A stretch of DNA of 64,000 nt from the NCBI GenBank assembly GCA_022695795.1, contig MU404081.1:186001-250000 (forward strand), written 5' to 3'. Below the pieces are notes generated by a model. The model made no database searches. It had not been told where the DNA came from and was given only the letters and a program-made list of their open reading frames with translations. The DNA comes from Biscogniauxia marginata. Taxonomy: Eukaryota > Ascomycota > Sordariomycetes > Xylariales > Xylariaceae. The first letter of the stretch is position 1. Every line of letters starts with the position of its first letter. Below, in pieces: positions 45,301 to 58,019 of this stretch. The position numbers and the translations under genes are program-made.

Positions 45301-46993
45301 TTAGAGGTTGAATCTAGTTCTCTTCTTCTCCATCTTGGCTTTCCATTCCCACTCAGAAGGCCCCTCGCTGCCAGCCCGGCCTATTCCTTTGTCTATGCGT
45401 CTTAACTTGAGAGTAAATCTCGGCCCAAGCTCCTGAAGCCCTGAAAATGTTGAGGTCAGTCGAACCACATGTTCTCTAGGCATCTAGACAAGCTCATATA
45501 GATTAGGAGCATAGCTTGAAGTAAATTTCGACTCACCTGTACGTATGCCCTCTACCCCCTTTAGATCCTTACCATCGGGACCCACGGCACTCTTCTCAGA
45601 AGGCCTCTTGTCTCTAAAGATGTAGCGATGTCGTCGGACGAAGATGTAATCGCGCTACCAAGACTAGATTAGATAGGAGCATGATATGAAGGTGAAGCAT
45701 AAAGTCATGCCACATATGAGCTAGCCATTAATTATAGGATGACTTACTTGGTTATGGAATGTGACAGCCTGACGGCCCTCAAACTCTGGCATTTTCGGCC
45801 AGAGGGTCTGTAGGAGTCCGGCTGTGAGAATACCCAGAGGCGTTTTGAATCCATTCAAAAGCAATTCTGTTTTCCACCTGCGAGTTAGCAACTGCCATTT
45901 TAAGAGTGTTCCGTGCTTCGGAGTAATAGGAGACGGGTTCTAATACTGACCTGGGTAGTGATTTGTAGCATTACCATGGCCTATTCCACCCTTTATGAGT
46001 TAGTCATTACTCCAACTAGTAGTTCTCGTTTCAGATAGCTTTCAGAAGGTCTATCGGGGAATAAAGAAGGTGATGGGAACAATACAGCTATGGCTGGGGA
46101 GCAATGATCTCCTTTAAGTCAGCCAAGGGGGAAGTCAACGTACCGGGTAGCTTTTTTCCTGGGACAAAATTCGAAATGCTAAAATGGAACGTCGGGCCTG
46201 ATGGTAGGTTGACAATGTCCATGCCGCTTATTTTTTTCTGGTCCTCATTGAGGATCACGAGTGACGTGTATTGTCGGTTCGCGGCGTAGCTGGCTATTTC
46301 TCTAACACTATACTTGTACGAATACTTATGCGCTGACCTTCTGATATAGGTACTGTTTGGGAATAAGCTGCAAAACAGCTGGGCCTCGTTGTGGATGGTT
46401 GAGTTGAGCGATGTGGTGATTAGGACTTGGGGCATGGGGGGTCGGTCGTCCGAGAATATCGATGGGAACTTAGCTACCAACGATTCGGGTGTAAGATCCA
46501 GAGTCGTCGTCGACGCTACTGAGGGCGCCAGGCTGTCTTGTCTCGTAACCTGTCTTGCCAGCGCCTTTGCGGCGGCTTCCTCGTCGGAATCCTCCTCGTC
46601 ACCCGAGCCTAGCATGCTGTCTTCATCTAGACCCTCTTCGTCCTCTCCACTATCTTCTGCTTCCAAAGCTTTCCGTTCATCCTCTTCTTGTTGTATGCGT
46701 CTTCGCTTGCGCAATTCTACCACATCAACACTCGCGCCGAGGTTGGAGTCGTCGTCGACATCGTCCCAAACTCGTTTTTTGTCAATAGATGCTGGCTTGT
46801 TTTTCTGGATTCGAGCGCTTCGTAGTTCGGGATCTCTGTCCTCTTCTCTCTTTCTTCTGAATCGGGCCTCTCTTTTCTCCTTCTCTTGGCTGCGTTTCTG
46901 GTTGACGTATAGTGACTGGCGATGAAGTTTGTTCCCAGTCTTCTTTGATAGTGAACCCCCCGAAGAGCTGCGCCCCGACTTTTGCGCCCCCAT
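45301..46993 (-). CDS. RPF1: Ribosome production factor 1 (RPF1), Brix domain, 5 exons, 418 aa
   Basis: RPF1 is a nucleolar Brix-family factor needed for 27S pre-rRNA processing and 60S assembly. The model joins 46993-46144, 45980-45951, 45866-45748, 45654-45537 and 45440-45301, and it closes exactly (1257 nt). The Brix domain begins at about residue 190 (PQVLITTSLN) and continues with KYSVREIASYAANRQYTSLVIL, HGNATNHYPELLLNGFKTPLG (across a 30-nt micro-exon) and RQAVTFHNQRDYIFVRRHRY. The tail is GLQELGPRFTLKLRRIDKG and ends KKRTRFNL. The N-terminus is basic (KTGNKLHRQSLYVNQKR), then acidic, with the family motif NKPASIDKKRVWDD. Length fits the family. Five exons is many for this gene, and every intron carries clean GT..AG ends. 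Confidence 0.94.
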
Positions 46994-48016
46994 ACTTTCC
47001 AGAAATCAGACAATCAGTACACACTTTCCAGAATATCACTGTCAGTTAGATTGTGGTCTGGAATCTTCGCGTAGTCGAGGTACAGTTTCGGTAGGACGTT
47101 GGAAAAACTTGGCTTCAATTGTCTGTGATATGAAGTTTTCAAAAAAATTTATGGGTCCAAGCTGCATGGGTCCTTGTTAGAAATTCTGAAGGTGCTCTTC
47201 AGTTTGGCGGGGCAATAGAGGGGTTAGATTAGGAATAGAACACAATTATCCTTCAAACATTGCACCTATCACCAACCGAAACAGTGGCGCCCGGCAGTAA
47301 ACACTCACCTAAATGCTAGGTTTAGTTAGACACCTGAAGGCTCGGCAGCACATCTTTAATTGATGTACCTTAAGTAGGGAGTGACGCATGTAAGTAGGTA
47401 CATAATGATGTATGTTCCTAAGATCGTTTCAAATAAAGTACATGTACACAAGTAAACTACCTATGTAGTTTACTAATTCTTGTAAATATAGAAATGCCAG
47501 TAATAATTATAACATGAATAGTGTTGCTTGAGTTGTCCCATTTTCCTAAGATTTCAAGTAGTCACCTATAAGACTACGAAAGTTTTCGTGGTCGAGCAAT
47601 TGAGAAAAGAGGGAGGGGCTGCCTTACAGATAGGATAACCTCGACTAGGTATGTGGTATAGCTTCAATACTTCAGGCTTTTCTTTCGCACAAGACTATTT
47701 ACTTCTCTAGAGAATTAGCGGGTGAAATAAAAAGAATTTCACTTTGGATCTGTGTTGAATAAGGTGCCTTAAAACACTACGGAGTGATCTCCAGAATTAC
47801 CAGGGATCGAAGGAAAACCGAGCTGAAAAGAGAAGATACCTAAGCTGCCAGTAACCCTCAGACCGATTTACATGTGTGACAGGTAAACTTCAATGTTGCG
47901 AACTTACTAGGCATAGTAAGCAGGACCGGCATGATTATAAATCGCATCTATAGACGAATGGTACCTTACCTAATCCTCGACATCGCTACGCATGCCACCT
48001 AGGTACAAGGCCATCA

Positions 48017-48041
48017 TACCTACCTACCTACCTACCTAGGT
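48017..48041. repeat. ACCT microsatellite ending in CCTAGG
   Basis: Five ACCT units with a terminal CCTAGGTA palindrome. Confidence 0.85.
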
Positions 48042-49371
48042 ATCCAAGGGGGTAGTGTAGCACGCCGTCCGGAAGACGTAAGAACGATGACGACTTACCG
48101 TCGCCTCGAGCAAGAGCATTAAACAAGCTCAGCCGGAGGAGCGTAGCTAGGGATAGATATACATTACAGATGCGCAACCCCGCCAATGGTATGCAGCATC
48201 GGCAGGGGCCAGGCATGTGAAGTACGGAGGACAAGACTCTGCGACAAGATCCGCACATTGGAAACAAAATGCACGATAGGTTGGTGGTCGGGGCTGCGAC
48301 GTTGATCCCCTTACCCAAGGCTTCCCGAGTCCCGCTGATTCGCCCGGCCCTCTCCAATGCCGCGGCTGCGATCGCCCAGAATCAGCTGAGAGTTGCAGTA
48401 ACGCTGAGGCAAACCCAGGCGCAGCCATATGCGAAACGCCCGATGTTGGCGTGAATACATTGGTGCACTTCGTGAGCGTTACAGGTCTTGGGGGAGGAGG
48501 CCTGGTGAGGCAAAGCGCATTTCCAAGGAGGGCTAATAGGTTTTGTTACCCGTAACTGTAGTTAGGAATCTTCATTGTCGATCTGATCCATTCGGCGCAT
48601 CTGTCTCAAAACCAATGCCCTTCACACAGATACGGCCCAAACGATCTTGTAAAGACGGCTGAACACTGGCCGGAGCCTTTCACAGGGGAAACACCATAGA
48701 CAAAATGGTCAAGGATAATGTCATAGTCATAGATTAGTAGTGCCAATGGGTGGGTTCCGGGTGGTTTCGCCCGCTGAAATGAGGAGTCCTAGTGAAAAGG
48801 AGGAAATTGTCCCCTTTAAAGACACCGAAATGTTGAAGGTGGTGATTAGGTAGACGAGTTCCAGGCGCTTTGTTTCGGTAGGCTTCCGTGGGTACCCAGG
48901 TTAAGCATAAAGAAACATGGACGGATCTAAACGTTAAGCGATTGGCAGAGGGTTTTCTGCTGCAAGCTGCAAGCTGTGTCGCATGCATTCTCGAGTTGGT
49001 ATTGGTATCGGTTTGGGGATCAGGGTTGGTGTTAGTTAGTGTTGGTGTTTGGTTACCTCAGCTCGCAACATGTACCTAGGAGGTAGTCTTTGTTTGTCAG
49101 GAAATCGAAGCAAGTCCTGCCGCGAGACGATATCCATCCCATGTATGACTTTCCGATAATAGTAAGAATCCTCACCGTGCTAGGCTTGAAGTTTCGAGTC
49201 TATATATACCTCATTACAGAATACGTTTTATAAGTATGTACGTCTGGTGCAAGTTTGAAGGCAACTAGACTGACAATTCCACGAGGAAATGGACAGACGG
49301 CGGATGCTTAAACTCCTTGATACTGTAAGGTACTAATGTTAAAAGCTCACAGACCCTCCCTATGGAGCCCA

Positions 49372-49412
49372 CTAGGTACCTAGTGTGAGGTACCTAGTGT
49401 AAGGTACCTAAT
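49372..49412. repeat. Short tandem repeat built on GGTACC
   Basis: Three copies of a unit GGTACCTAGTGT(G/A)A, each holding the GGTACC palindrome; the last copy is partial. Confidence 0.8.
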
Positions 49413-50520
49413 TGATACTAGGGATGATCAGGTTTGTCGGAAAGAAGAAGAAAAGAAGTACACAAGGCAGGTGGCTATTGCGATTATCATGTTCTTCATT
49501 TGCGTTGTATGTTTGCCGTTAGATACAACCTATATTGGTTAATATATCATTGGCAGATTGGACGGGTGACTTGTCGCTACCAGTCCAGGACCCACTTTGC
49601 CGAGAGGCGATCCGGCGCATATCCCGTCAATCTTTTACCTGTTGGACTGGTGCAAGTCCCTGAATCCCTGAACCAGGATCCAGTAACATTTCATCCCCAG
49701 GCTCGGGGCCTTGGAAGGGGAGGAGGGGAGGAATTGCCTTCGAAATGTTCCAAGGCCAATCCCTCCCAGCCCAGTGCCTTGCCTTATCGCCCGCTAGGAG
49801 GTACCTACCTCTACTTCGCAGCGAATCCGTCCCGTCCATCCCTCCACATGCACAATCTCTACGCACATTACCTCCTAATAATTGTGCTTCTGCAGCCAAA
49901 GTCGAGCCATCAAGCAACAAGCCAACAACAACACACAGTCGACAACAACGCAGCATCGAGTCGTGACAGACGTCGGAGCCGGCCCGTCTCGAGACTCAAT
50001 ACTTCGCATTGATTTATGCTTGCCGCCTACACTACCGTTTCGGATGTGAACTCGCTCGAGTCGTTTTTGTTTCTTTCTCTTCCCCCTCCCCACAAGGCCC
50101 AGAGAGAGGCCGGTTCATCTCACTCTGAATTGACCCGTTTGAGAGGGCGCTCGTTTCTCTTGAGCCTTAGTCGATTGCGATCGCCCGGCGACGTTCGACA
50201 TCTTGCAAGTTCCAAGCCCGCACCGCCCCTTTATGGTGTACCTGTATGGTGTACCTGATTCCCTCCCGTTGTCCTGGATATTCTGTGCCGTGCCTGTTCC
50301 TGCTTTGAAGTGAGTTTGGCTCGAACCCCTCCGCTGTATATTAAAATTGCGAGCATCTTGGGGACTAACGGGGTGGCGCTCTAGCGACCTTTGGATTGCG
50401 AACAAAGCATCTGTCAGCTGCCTCGATCTTTCTACAAGTCCCAGTCCTAGGCCTTCTCTCGGGCGTGGGCGTTTACCCTATAGACACCGTAACACTGCTT
50501 CCGTATACTAATTCCTCGCA

Positions 50521-53443
50521 ATGTCGGCGCCCAACAGGTACGTCCCAATTGCTGTCATGATTCCCTTCTTCGGCTCGGACCCAAGTTTCCATCCAACCTG
50601 GCTGCCCCCTTAGCATCCTGGCAGCGGGGGCGCTTGACCGACCCACGGCCCTGCGCTTTCTTTCCAGCCCTCCATGAAAAGGGTCACTGGATCTCCATGT
50701 CACAGACGCCCGGCTCCTGAAATGCCTGTCTTTCGGCTGGGCATAAAATTTGCACACATAGCTGATCAGAGCGAGCCATGATAGCGTCTACACTACCGGC
50801 CAGTTCATGAACCCTGGTCCGGCACCGCGACCGCCGACCGACCGTCCACGCCTCAACCTTACCCCTAACACAAACCTGCCGGGGAGCATGTCTAACATGG
50901 TCAGCTCGCCCATAACGCGCACCGCTACCTCGACATATACAGGGTCTACCATCTCACTTCCTCTAGCTCGTGAGCGCTCCAACCAGACAGACGGAATGGG
51001 TGGCGTCGCAGTCATCAAGGAGGGCTGGGCCCAGGTGAAAGAGAGCAGGAACTTTATTCAGCCATGGAAGCAAAAGTACTTGATCTTGCGGAAGGAGGCG
51101 CTCGACTTCCACAAGACCGAGGGCGGCAAGATTTCGTATACCCTCTTCCTGAAAGACGTAGTCAACGTCGGGAGAGTCGAGGCTGCCGGCACCATTTTCG
51201 AAATCAAGAGGCACGGTAACAGCTCCTCCAACAGCCCCGGCGACGACGACGGATCGATCAGGACCCTACATATACGTGTCAAGAGCGACGATGATTTATA
51301 CGATTGGATTGATCTCCTATACGGTCGATGTCCGACCATGGGCGGAGTGAGCAATCCCACCAATTTTTCTCATGCAGTCCACGTCGGTTTCGACCCTCAG
51401 ACAGGACAGTTTGTAGGATTGCCGCCCGAGTGGTCTAAGCTTTTGAACTCTTCCGCCATCACCAAGGAGGACTATGAGCGAAACCCTCAGGCCGTCTTCG
51501 AGGTCTTAGACTTCTACTCGGATCTCACCAAACGAGCAGACAACCCGCAGCAATACTCCAGTCTCACCCCAACTCCCCCTCCTGGCGGCCAGCCGAACAA
51601 AGCGGTTGGCTATGGCGGTGGCGCCTCTGTTGCGCCGCCTCGGCCGATGCCGCCCACGCAGCAAAGAAGCAACTACAATAATGCGCCTTCGCAACAGGCC
51701 AGCTCCGTCCCACGGCGGCCAACTCCTCCGGAGAGTGTGCAGCAGCGGCAGCAGATGCAGAACATGTCACCCAATTACACGCCGCCAGAAGTTTCTCGAG
51801 AAGAACAACGGCAAAAACAACTTGAGCTTCAAAGACAACGGGAAGAGGAGCAGAACCGACGAGACCTCGAGGCCTATAATGCCTCGATCCCGCAGAAGAA
51901 GGTCCCTCTAGCCCAGCAAGAAGTCGGTGGTGGATCTTCCAGCCCATCAGATCGTTATAATCCTACCCGAGCGGCGCCTCCCGCACCTAAGCCCGCTAAC
52001 CAGCAAGCCAACGGTCTTCGGGCGCAGAGGCCTGCTCCTCCAGCACCGACCGCCCAATCGTCGTCCCGGCCGCCGTTGACCACTCAAACAAGCTCGAGCT
52101 CTACATCACCTTCGCGTGACCCTGCGTCTGGTCAAGCATCACAGCGCTTGCCGCCGCGAAATGATCAGCCTCGATATCCAAACAATAACAACAATGGTGC
52201 CTCTCAACCACGTACCAATGGCCAAAGCCAGTCCGGGTCTCAGTCTCCATCACGTCTCCCTGCACCCGTCAAGCCTCTGAACGTTCCGGCGAAGCCTACC
52301 CAGCCCCAGCAGAATGATGGTATCAAGGCTGCCGAAGCTGCTCTCACGGCCAAGCCGACCCCGGCGGAGAGGAAACAGGATGTTCGCATGTCCACCATGT
52401 CCGAAAAGGAAGTCATGGCCAAGCTCATTGAAGCTGTCTCCAAAGATGACCCCAACATGTCTTACGCCAAGCAGAAGAAGATTGGCCAGGGAGCTTCTGG
52501 TTCAGTCTACGTCGCAAAGGTTAAGGAAGGGGCTGTCTCTCCAGTCGCCCGAGATGTTCTTCGTACATTTGGTGCCAGGGCTCAGGTTGCCATTAAGCAG
52601 ATGGATTTGGCACACCAGCCCCGCAAGGAGCTTATTGTCAACGAGATCATGGTCATGAAGGACAGCAAGCACCGAAACATTGTGAACTTCCTCGACGCCT
52701 TCCTGCGCAATAACAATGCCGAATTATGGGTGGTTATGGAATACATGGAGGGTGGTGCACTGACCGATGTCATTGACAACAACCCCGTTATCACGGAAGA
52801 GCAAATCTCAACGATATGCCTCGAGGTAAGCTTGCTGAAAATCATATCGTACTACTTCAATGTTTTAACAAAGTATCAGACTTGCCGAGGACTGCAGCAC
52901 CTGCACTCCCAGAATATCATTCATCGTGATATCAAGAGTGACAATGTTCTTCTGGACGCGCGTGGTAATGTCAAGATTAGTAAGTTTCGCAACATGCAAA
53001 GTACATAACATAAAGTAGCTAACCATGATCTAGCCGACTTCGGTTTCTGCGCCAAGCTCACCGAGACGAAATCCAAGCGAGCTACCATGGTCGGAACACC
53101 ATACTGGATGGCTCCTGAGGTCGTGAAGCAGAAAGAGTACGGGCCCAAAGTCGATATCTGGTCTCTCGGTATTATGGCGATCGAAATGATCGAGTCTGAA
53201 CCGCCATACCTAAACGAAGAGCCCCTCAAGGCTCTTTATCTCATCGCAACCAACGGCACGCCCCGCCTTAAGAAGCCAGAGAAGCTCAGCAAGGAGCTCA
53301 AGGCTTTCTTGTCAGTCTGCTTATGCGTCGATGTTAAAAGCCGTGCCTCTGCAGACGAGCTCATACAGCATGACTTCTTGAAGCACGGCTGCCCACTTCC
53401 AAGCCTTTCCGACTTGCTCGCCTTCCGAAAACATGCGAAATAG
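50521..53443 (+). CDS. CLA4: PAK-family kinase CLA4 (PH-CRIB-kinase), 4 exons, 860 aa
   Basis: CLA4 is a Cdc42/Rac effector Ser/Thr kinase that controls polarity, septins and hyphal growth. Exons are 50521-50537 (only 17 nt coding), 50770-52825, 52880-52979 and 53034-53443; total 2583 nt. The short first exon is supported because splicing yields [18 protein letters not shown], in frame with the long second exon. A PH domain lies at about 86-193 and a CRIB at 199-227 ([20 protein letters not shown]). A Pro/Gln/Ser-rich linker follows (about 245-560). Kinase motifs: glycine loop [10 protein letters not shown] (577 on), Lys615 in [14 protein letters not shown] with catalytic D708, DFG 726-728, and the [11 protein letters not shown] activation segment. 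The PH domain distinguishes CLA4-type from STE20-type PAKs. All motifs are intact. Magnaporthe CHM1 is the known relative. Confidence 0.95.
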
Positions 53444-55538
53444 GCACATAAAATAAACAACGATACCCCTTTTCTCGACTTGCTTAATGATTGGAGCCCA
53501 TGAAGAATTCATGGATGAGTGGTGACTTGAGTGAATGCTTCAGGAATCGCACCTATTTCCCTCGAGTACATTGGGCGTCGAGGAAGCAGTAACTAATTTG
53601 AGTCGCCAAATTTGCATGGGAAAGATGCTTACCATTTGGAACACATAGAAGAGACCTTACTTAGCATGATACGACGAAGAGGCCGAGGATGACTATAATC
53701 AACGGTCACAGGTTCACAATACCCACGATTAAATGCGTCTCAGCTATGGGCATTCATATGCTCTTTGGGTTCAGTCACGGCCGATTGCATAGGGGTAATT
53801 ATGGGAGATAATGGGCATAGTGGATAAGAGGAGAGCTGAGACGGCTGCTCGCAGAAAAAGTTATCACTTTTGCAAGCATTAGCGTGCGGTCGTGTAAAGC
53901 GTGATACAGGAGGTGTAGACATTCGAATGGAAACTATTCTAGTGTTTTATCGTGTGCCTATCATATTTCAACCCTTGTGATGTTTTGTTTTCTGCAGAGT
54001 CAGTAGTTGGTCAACACTCTCGAGGTGCCAGATGGAGCGAGCCCGCCATTTAAGCACCTACATAGAGCCAGTTCTGTGAAAACTTCGCATATTTAATCTT
54101 TGAGCAGATCCATGAAGACTATGTCAATCCGGCAGAAGGACGCTGACGGGTACTCCATAGGGCATAAGGAGATCTGTAACCCGCAGTGCTTATCATCAGG
54201 GGTATCCCTGGCTTATTGGATAGAATGGCAGCGGGGTTGAAAAGCCGCGAATCGAAACATAGTAAAGCCGCCGAGTAGTATTCGGAAACAACGGGTTCGG
54301 GAAGTGGGCATACGTTTTGTCTACTGAAAAATTATCCTAACCACTGAATCGCGATGCGGGCTCACGTCGGTCCCCTTTTTTTTTATTCTCTTCTAGGAGG
54401 TGGTTATCAGTTTTCTCTAAACATGCGTAACTCAGTCTACGATCCACCGTAAGAGATGGGCGTTAGAGGGTGATTGGGAGAAAAGGTCTGAAGAAGCTTC
54501 TGAGACTCGAGTTGGTACACATACGTGGTAAGGGGAGTTGGTTATTTCCAAAAGGAGATTTTATAGGGGAGATCCCCACAGCCCCCATTCAGTCCAGACA
54601 CGGGCGTGTGATTGGCCTCTCGACTTCTTGTCGACTGATCGAGTAAAGCATTGTGGTCGAACTCTGTCTTAAATCGTCCCATCAGGTACCCAGGAACGGG
54701 GGGGAGACCCTCAATGCAAGTCTGCTGTGCAACTCTATCTCGCATGTCAGGACCTGGAGAAGTTTCTGTGTCGGAAAAATTGGCAGTGTTTCAACTGTCA
54801 TCTTACTTGAGCCTCCTCGTCGCGCACTGGCGCTCCCCCGGTTCTACTTAGTTGTCGACTTCATTACCATAGGGATGGGAAATTTTTTTTGGTGATAATT
54901 TTAAGGAATACTGGGAGATATGGAGTTTGTAAACGAAGGGGTAGTATATCCGCCTCTTGCCATTACTTCTGGCTGATATTTACTAACGAGCAAAACAGAG
55001 AGGTGTTTATTTATATCCAGTCTAACCTCCACCCTTCGACGGCGTTCCTCGAACTATAGGGTTCTGGGTCTGCGGTCATGGATATCAGATACTGGTACAG
55101 AATCGTCTTGGCTCGTCCAGCACGGGTGTGATCAACAATGGCAATGCGTAGCATAGCCAGTCCATGAACCTATCATGTTCCTCGAACAGCTTTCGAGTCC
55201 TTGTCACTCAAGGTATATTTGCTGTTAGAGATGGATACTGAGGCCCAAACCTTGTCGGCATATTGCCCATCAGATGCGATGTCTGTGTAGCTCGGATGTG
55301 TCGGTCGATTAACTGACGATCTATAATTATGCTTTGTAACTGCCGACTTATAAACTCCGTCTTAGCCGCCGGCCGCGATGTGTCTGTCTTGTCTCGTCGT
55401 CTCTTCGGTGAGGATGATGACTGTGTACCCGCTGCTCACTCGCTAATTTTTTTTTTCTTTCTATTTCTTCTTCTTTTCCTTTCTATCTCTTTGTATTACT
55501 ATTAGGTAGTCCAGCAGGCTGGACTCGATACTTTCGCT
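53444..55538. other. 2.1-kb intergenic region, no gene seen
   Basis: Between the CLA4 stop and the MFS transporter start, both plus strand. No supported gene, tRNA or repeat. The last 150 bp before the MFS start are T/C-rich with a T-run at about 55447-55457, a probable promoter/leader. Confidence 0.55.
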
Positions 55539-58019
55539 ATGGCAGAACGAAGTCTAGCGCCCAAGTGGCCGTTCCAGATGGAAGTCGACGCGGAGCTCTG
55601 GTCGCGCGGGGCGCCTTTAGGCCGCACGTTCGAGGAGCTGTCCAAAGAGGAGATCATGGCGCTGCGGGAGATATACGCGCTGGAGCTGGCCAAGAGAATG
55701 GAGGCTTCGGCGGAGCCGGCCGTAGAGCAGGTGGAAAAGCGGGTGGAAGAGCAGGCAAGAGATGACCCGCAGGTCATGGGCAGTACTAATTTCTACGAAA
55801 ATGGCAAAATCCGCTTGATCCCCGTGAGTGTTACCAGAATACATATGTCTATGCTATGATACTAATGTGTATCGGACTAGACCCCGACGCCGAATCCCAA
55901 AGGCTAGTATTACCGTATCTCATCGCGTCCTCGAGACAGCCCACTAACTTCGTCCCAGATCCGTTAAACCTTCCGAATTGGAGGAAATGGTTCGCTATCG
56001 GTGTTCTCTGCTTTTGTATGTATCATCCTGTCGGAATAAACAACCGGCATATGTCATATATAATCTAACGGATTCGTCAGTCGGCGCGCTTTCGCTTGCT
56101 GCCGAAGTCGCAGTGGCCTCCCAGCTGCCCGTATTCTTACTCGAGTACTCGGGGCTCGACCCGGCCGAGGTGTTGAGTAATACGGACTTCCAGGAAAAAC
56201 TTTCGGGGAAGGAGGGTCTGGATCCCCTAGACGTCATCCCCGAGGGTGTCCAGCCGGCATCCCTGGCGCAAGTCGCGCTCCTGGCGACGATACCACTTCT
56301 AAGTAACGGTATCGCGAGCTACTTCCTGGTCCCTATGTCCATTGCCGTCGGGCGTCGGCCCATCCTACTGTTGACAGCTACCTTCTCGTGGGCCGGCGGC
56401 TTGTGGGCCGGCTTCAGTCAGTCCCTCGAGAGCCATCTTGCCGCGAGAGTCATACACGGCTTGGGTGCGGGCGCGGTAGAGGCGCTATTGCCCCTAATTG
56501 CTCAGGACATCGTCTTCATCCACCAGAGGAACAGGGCACTCTCCGCGATTATTGCTAGTCAGGTAAGTTATATGGTTTCTCATGCTATGTAGTACTACTA
56601 TTATTATGTCCATCGGAGCTAATAGATAAATTAGGGCCCTATTATCATCGCTACGGGCGTTGCTGGCCCCTATCTCGCGGCGAATATCACCTGGCGGTGG
56701 ATCTACTGGTTTACTTCGATACTCGGCATCGTGGCCTGGATCCTCATCATTCTGTTCGTTCCCGAGACGAGATGGAATAGATCAAAGGAAGAACTAGGTA
56801 ATTTCCACCCCCTTCCCCCCCTTTTCTACTTCTCCCCACCCTCCAGCCAGCTCTTTTATCCCAAGTCAACATTTTCTAATGCTCTGGGTCCAGCCGGCCA
56901 GAAGTTGTGGCCCGTCGCCGAGGGCGCAGACCGCACCGAACTCGACTACGTAACCTACGGGCCACGGACGATGAAGACCGATCTAGCACTCTTCCCGGAG
57001 ACGTTCGAGTGGAAGAAGGCCGGCCAGTCGATAGTGAACTGCGCAAAGAGCACCATGTTCCCCGCGGTCTTCTGGGCCATCCTCATCAACAGCGCCTTCT
57101 CGACCGTCCAGTCCTCGACGAGTCAGACCATCTCCTTCGCCCTTCTCGCCGCAGGGTATGTATTATACATTCACACATATAAGATTGTTCAACGCCTCTT
57201 CGTACATGCCATTGGCGAAGTCGCGAAATTGATAAAACACATGAAGAGCTTTTTTAATTTATTACTATCCTTGCTAACCCGCGTGCCTAGGATACCGTAC
57301 GAGTACACAGGCCTCGGCGTCATCCCGTCCGTCTTGGCCTCCGGGATCGCCTACGTCCTGGGCGGGCCTATAGCCGACCGTATCTCGCTCTACATGACCC
57401 GCTCCCTGGGCAAGGGCCGGCGGGAGCCCGAATACGGTCTCATGAACCTCGTCGTGCCAGTACTGCTCGGTGTCGCGGGGGCCCTCGTCTTCGGCCACGC
57501 CGCCCAGGATAAGGCACACTTCGGCATAATGCTGCTCGGCAACACGTTCCTCCTCGCCGGCGCCCTGACTACGGCGTCCGTCGTCAACTCGTTCGTTATT
57601 GAGAGTTATCCGCAGATGCCTGGGTTAGTAACCACCTTATTCCCTTTCTCTTTTTTTTTTTTTTTGGGGGGGGGGCCTTTGTCTACACTCTGTTGTCGCT
57701 CTTTCGGATGAAATTTTTTTTTTAAAAAGGAATGAAAAAATGCTGACGATTCGATTTTTCTTTATTTCGCTCGAAAATTAGCCCCGTCCTAGTCAACGTA
57801 TCCTCGCTGCGCATCATCATCTCCTTCGGGACCGCGTCGCAGGCGACCGTGTGGGTGCAGCAGGTCGGCCCCGCCGGCCTGTTCGGCGCCTACAGCGTCA
57901 TGCTCGTCATTGTCGCGCTCGGCATCCCCGCGCTGTTCTTCTACGGCAAGAAGATGCGCAAGCTGACCGCGGGGAGTGTCGGCAAGGCGGTCGAGAAAGA
58001 CGGTGATGAAAAGGCCTAG
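55539..58019 (+). CDS. Major facilitator superfamily transporter, 8 exons, 613 aa
   Basis: Exons are 55539-55823, 55881-55902, 55959-56015, 56081-56562, 56635-56797, 56894-57155, 57291-57623 and 57782-58019; the sum is 1842 nt and every phase agrees. Exon 2 is a 22-nt micro-exon. The intron after it starts GCTAGT rather than GT, because only that boundary gives KDPLNLPNWRKW. The N-terminal 95 residues are soluble and acidic (EELSKEEIMALREIYALEL). Twelve-helix MFS features: GALSLAAEVAVASQLPVF, SIAVGRRPILLLTATFSWAG (the loop 2-3 motif), HGLGAGAVEALLPLIAQDIV, ITWRWIYWFTSILGIV, VPETRWNR after TM6, and IPYEYTGLGVIPSVLASG. These resemble fungal drug:H+-antiporter-like MFS proteins. Substrate unknown. 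No biosynthetic cluster surrounds it. Confidence 0.88.

Larger units (their letters stand above)
46994..50520. promoter_or_regulatory. 3.5-kb divergent intergenic region, RPF1 (-) / CLA4 (+)
   Basis: The CLA4 side (about 49700-50520) is C/T-rich and looks like a long 5' UTR; upstream ORFs are likely. The remainder is AT-rich and without supported genes. It contains an ACCT microsatellite (48017-48041) and a 15-bp near-palindromic repeat, GGTACCTAGTGTGA-like (49372-49412). Confidence 0.5.

Noticed and set aside
50300..50330. TCGAACC next to GG, like a tRNA B box in reverse
   Set aside because: The flanking bases do not pair to form a T-arm, and no anticodon or acceptor arm fits. I found no supported tRNA in the window.
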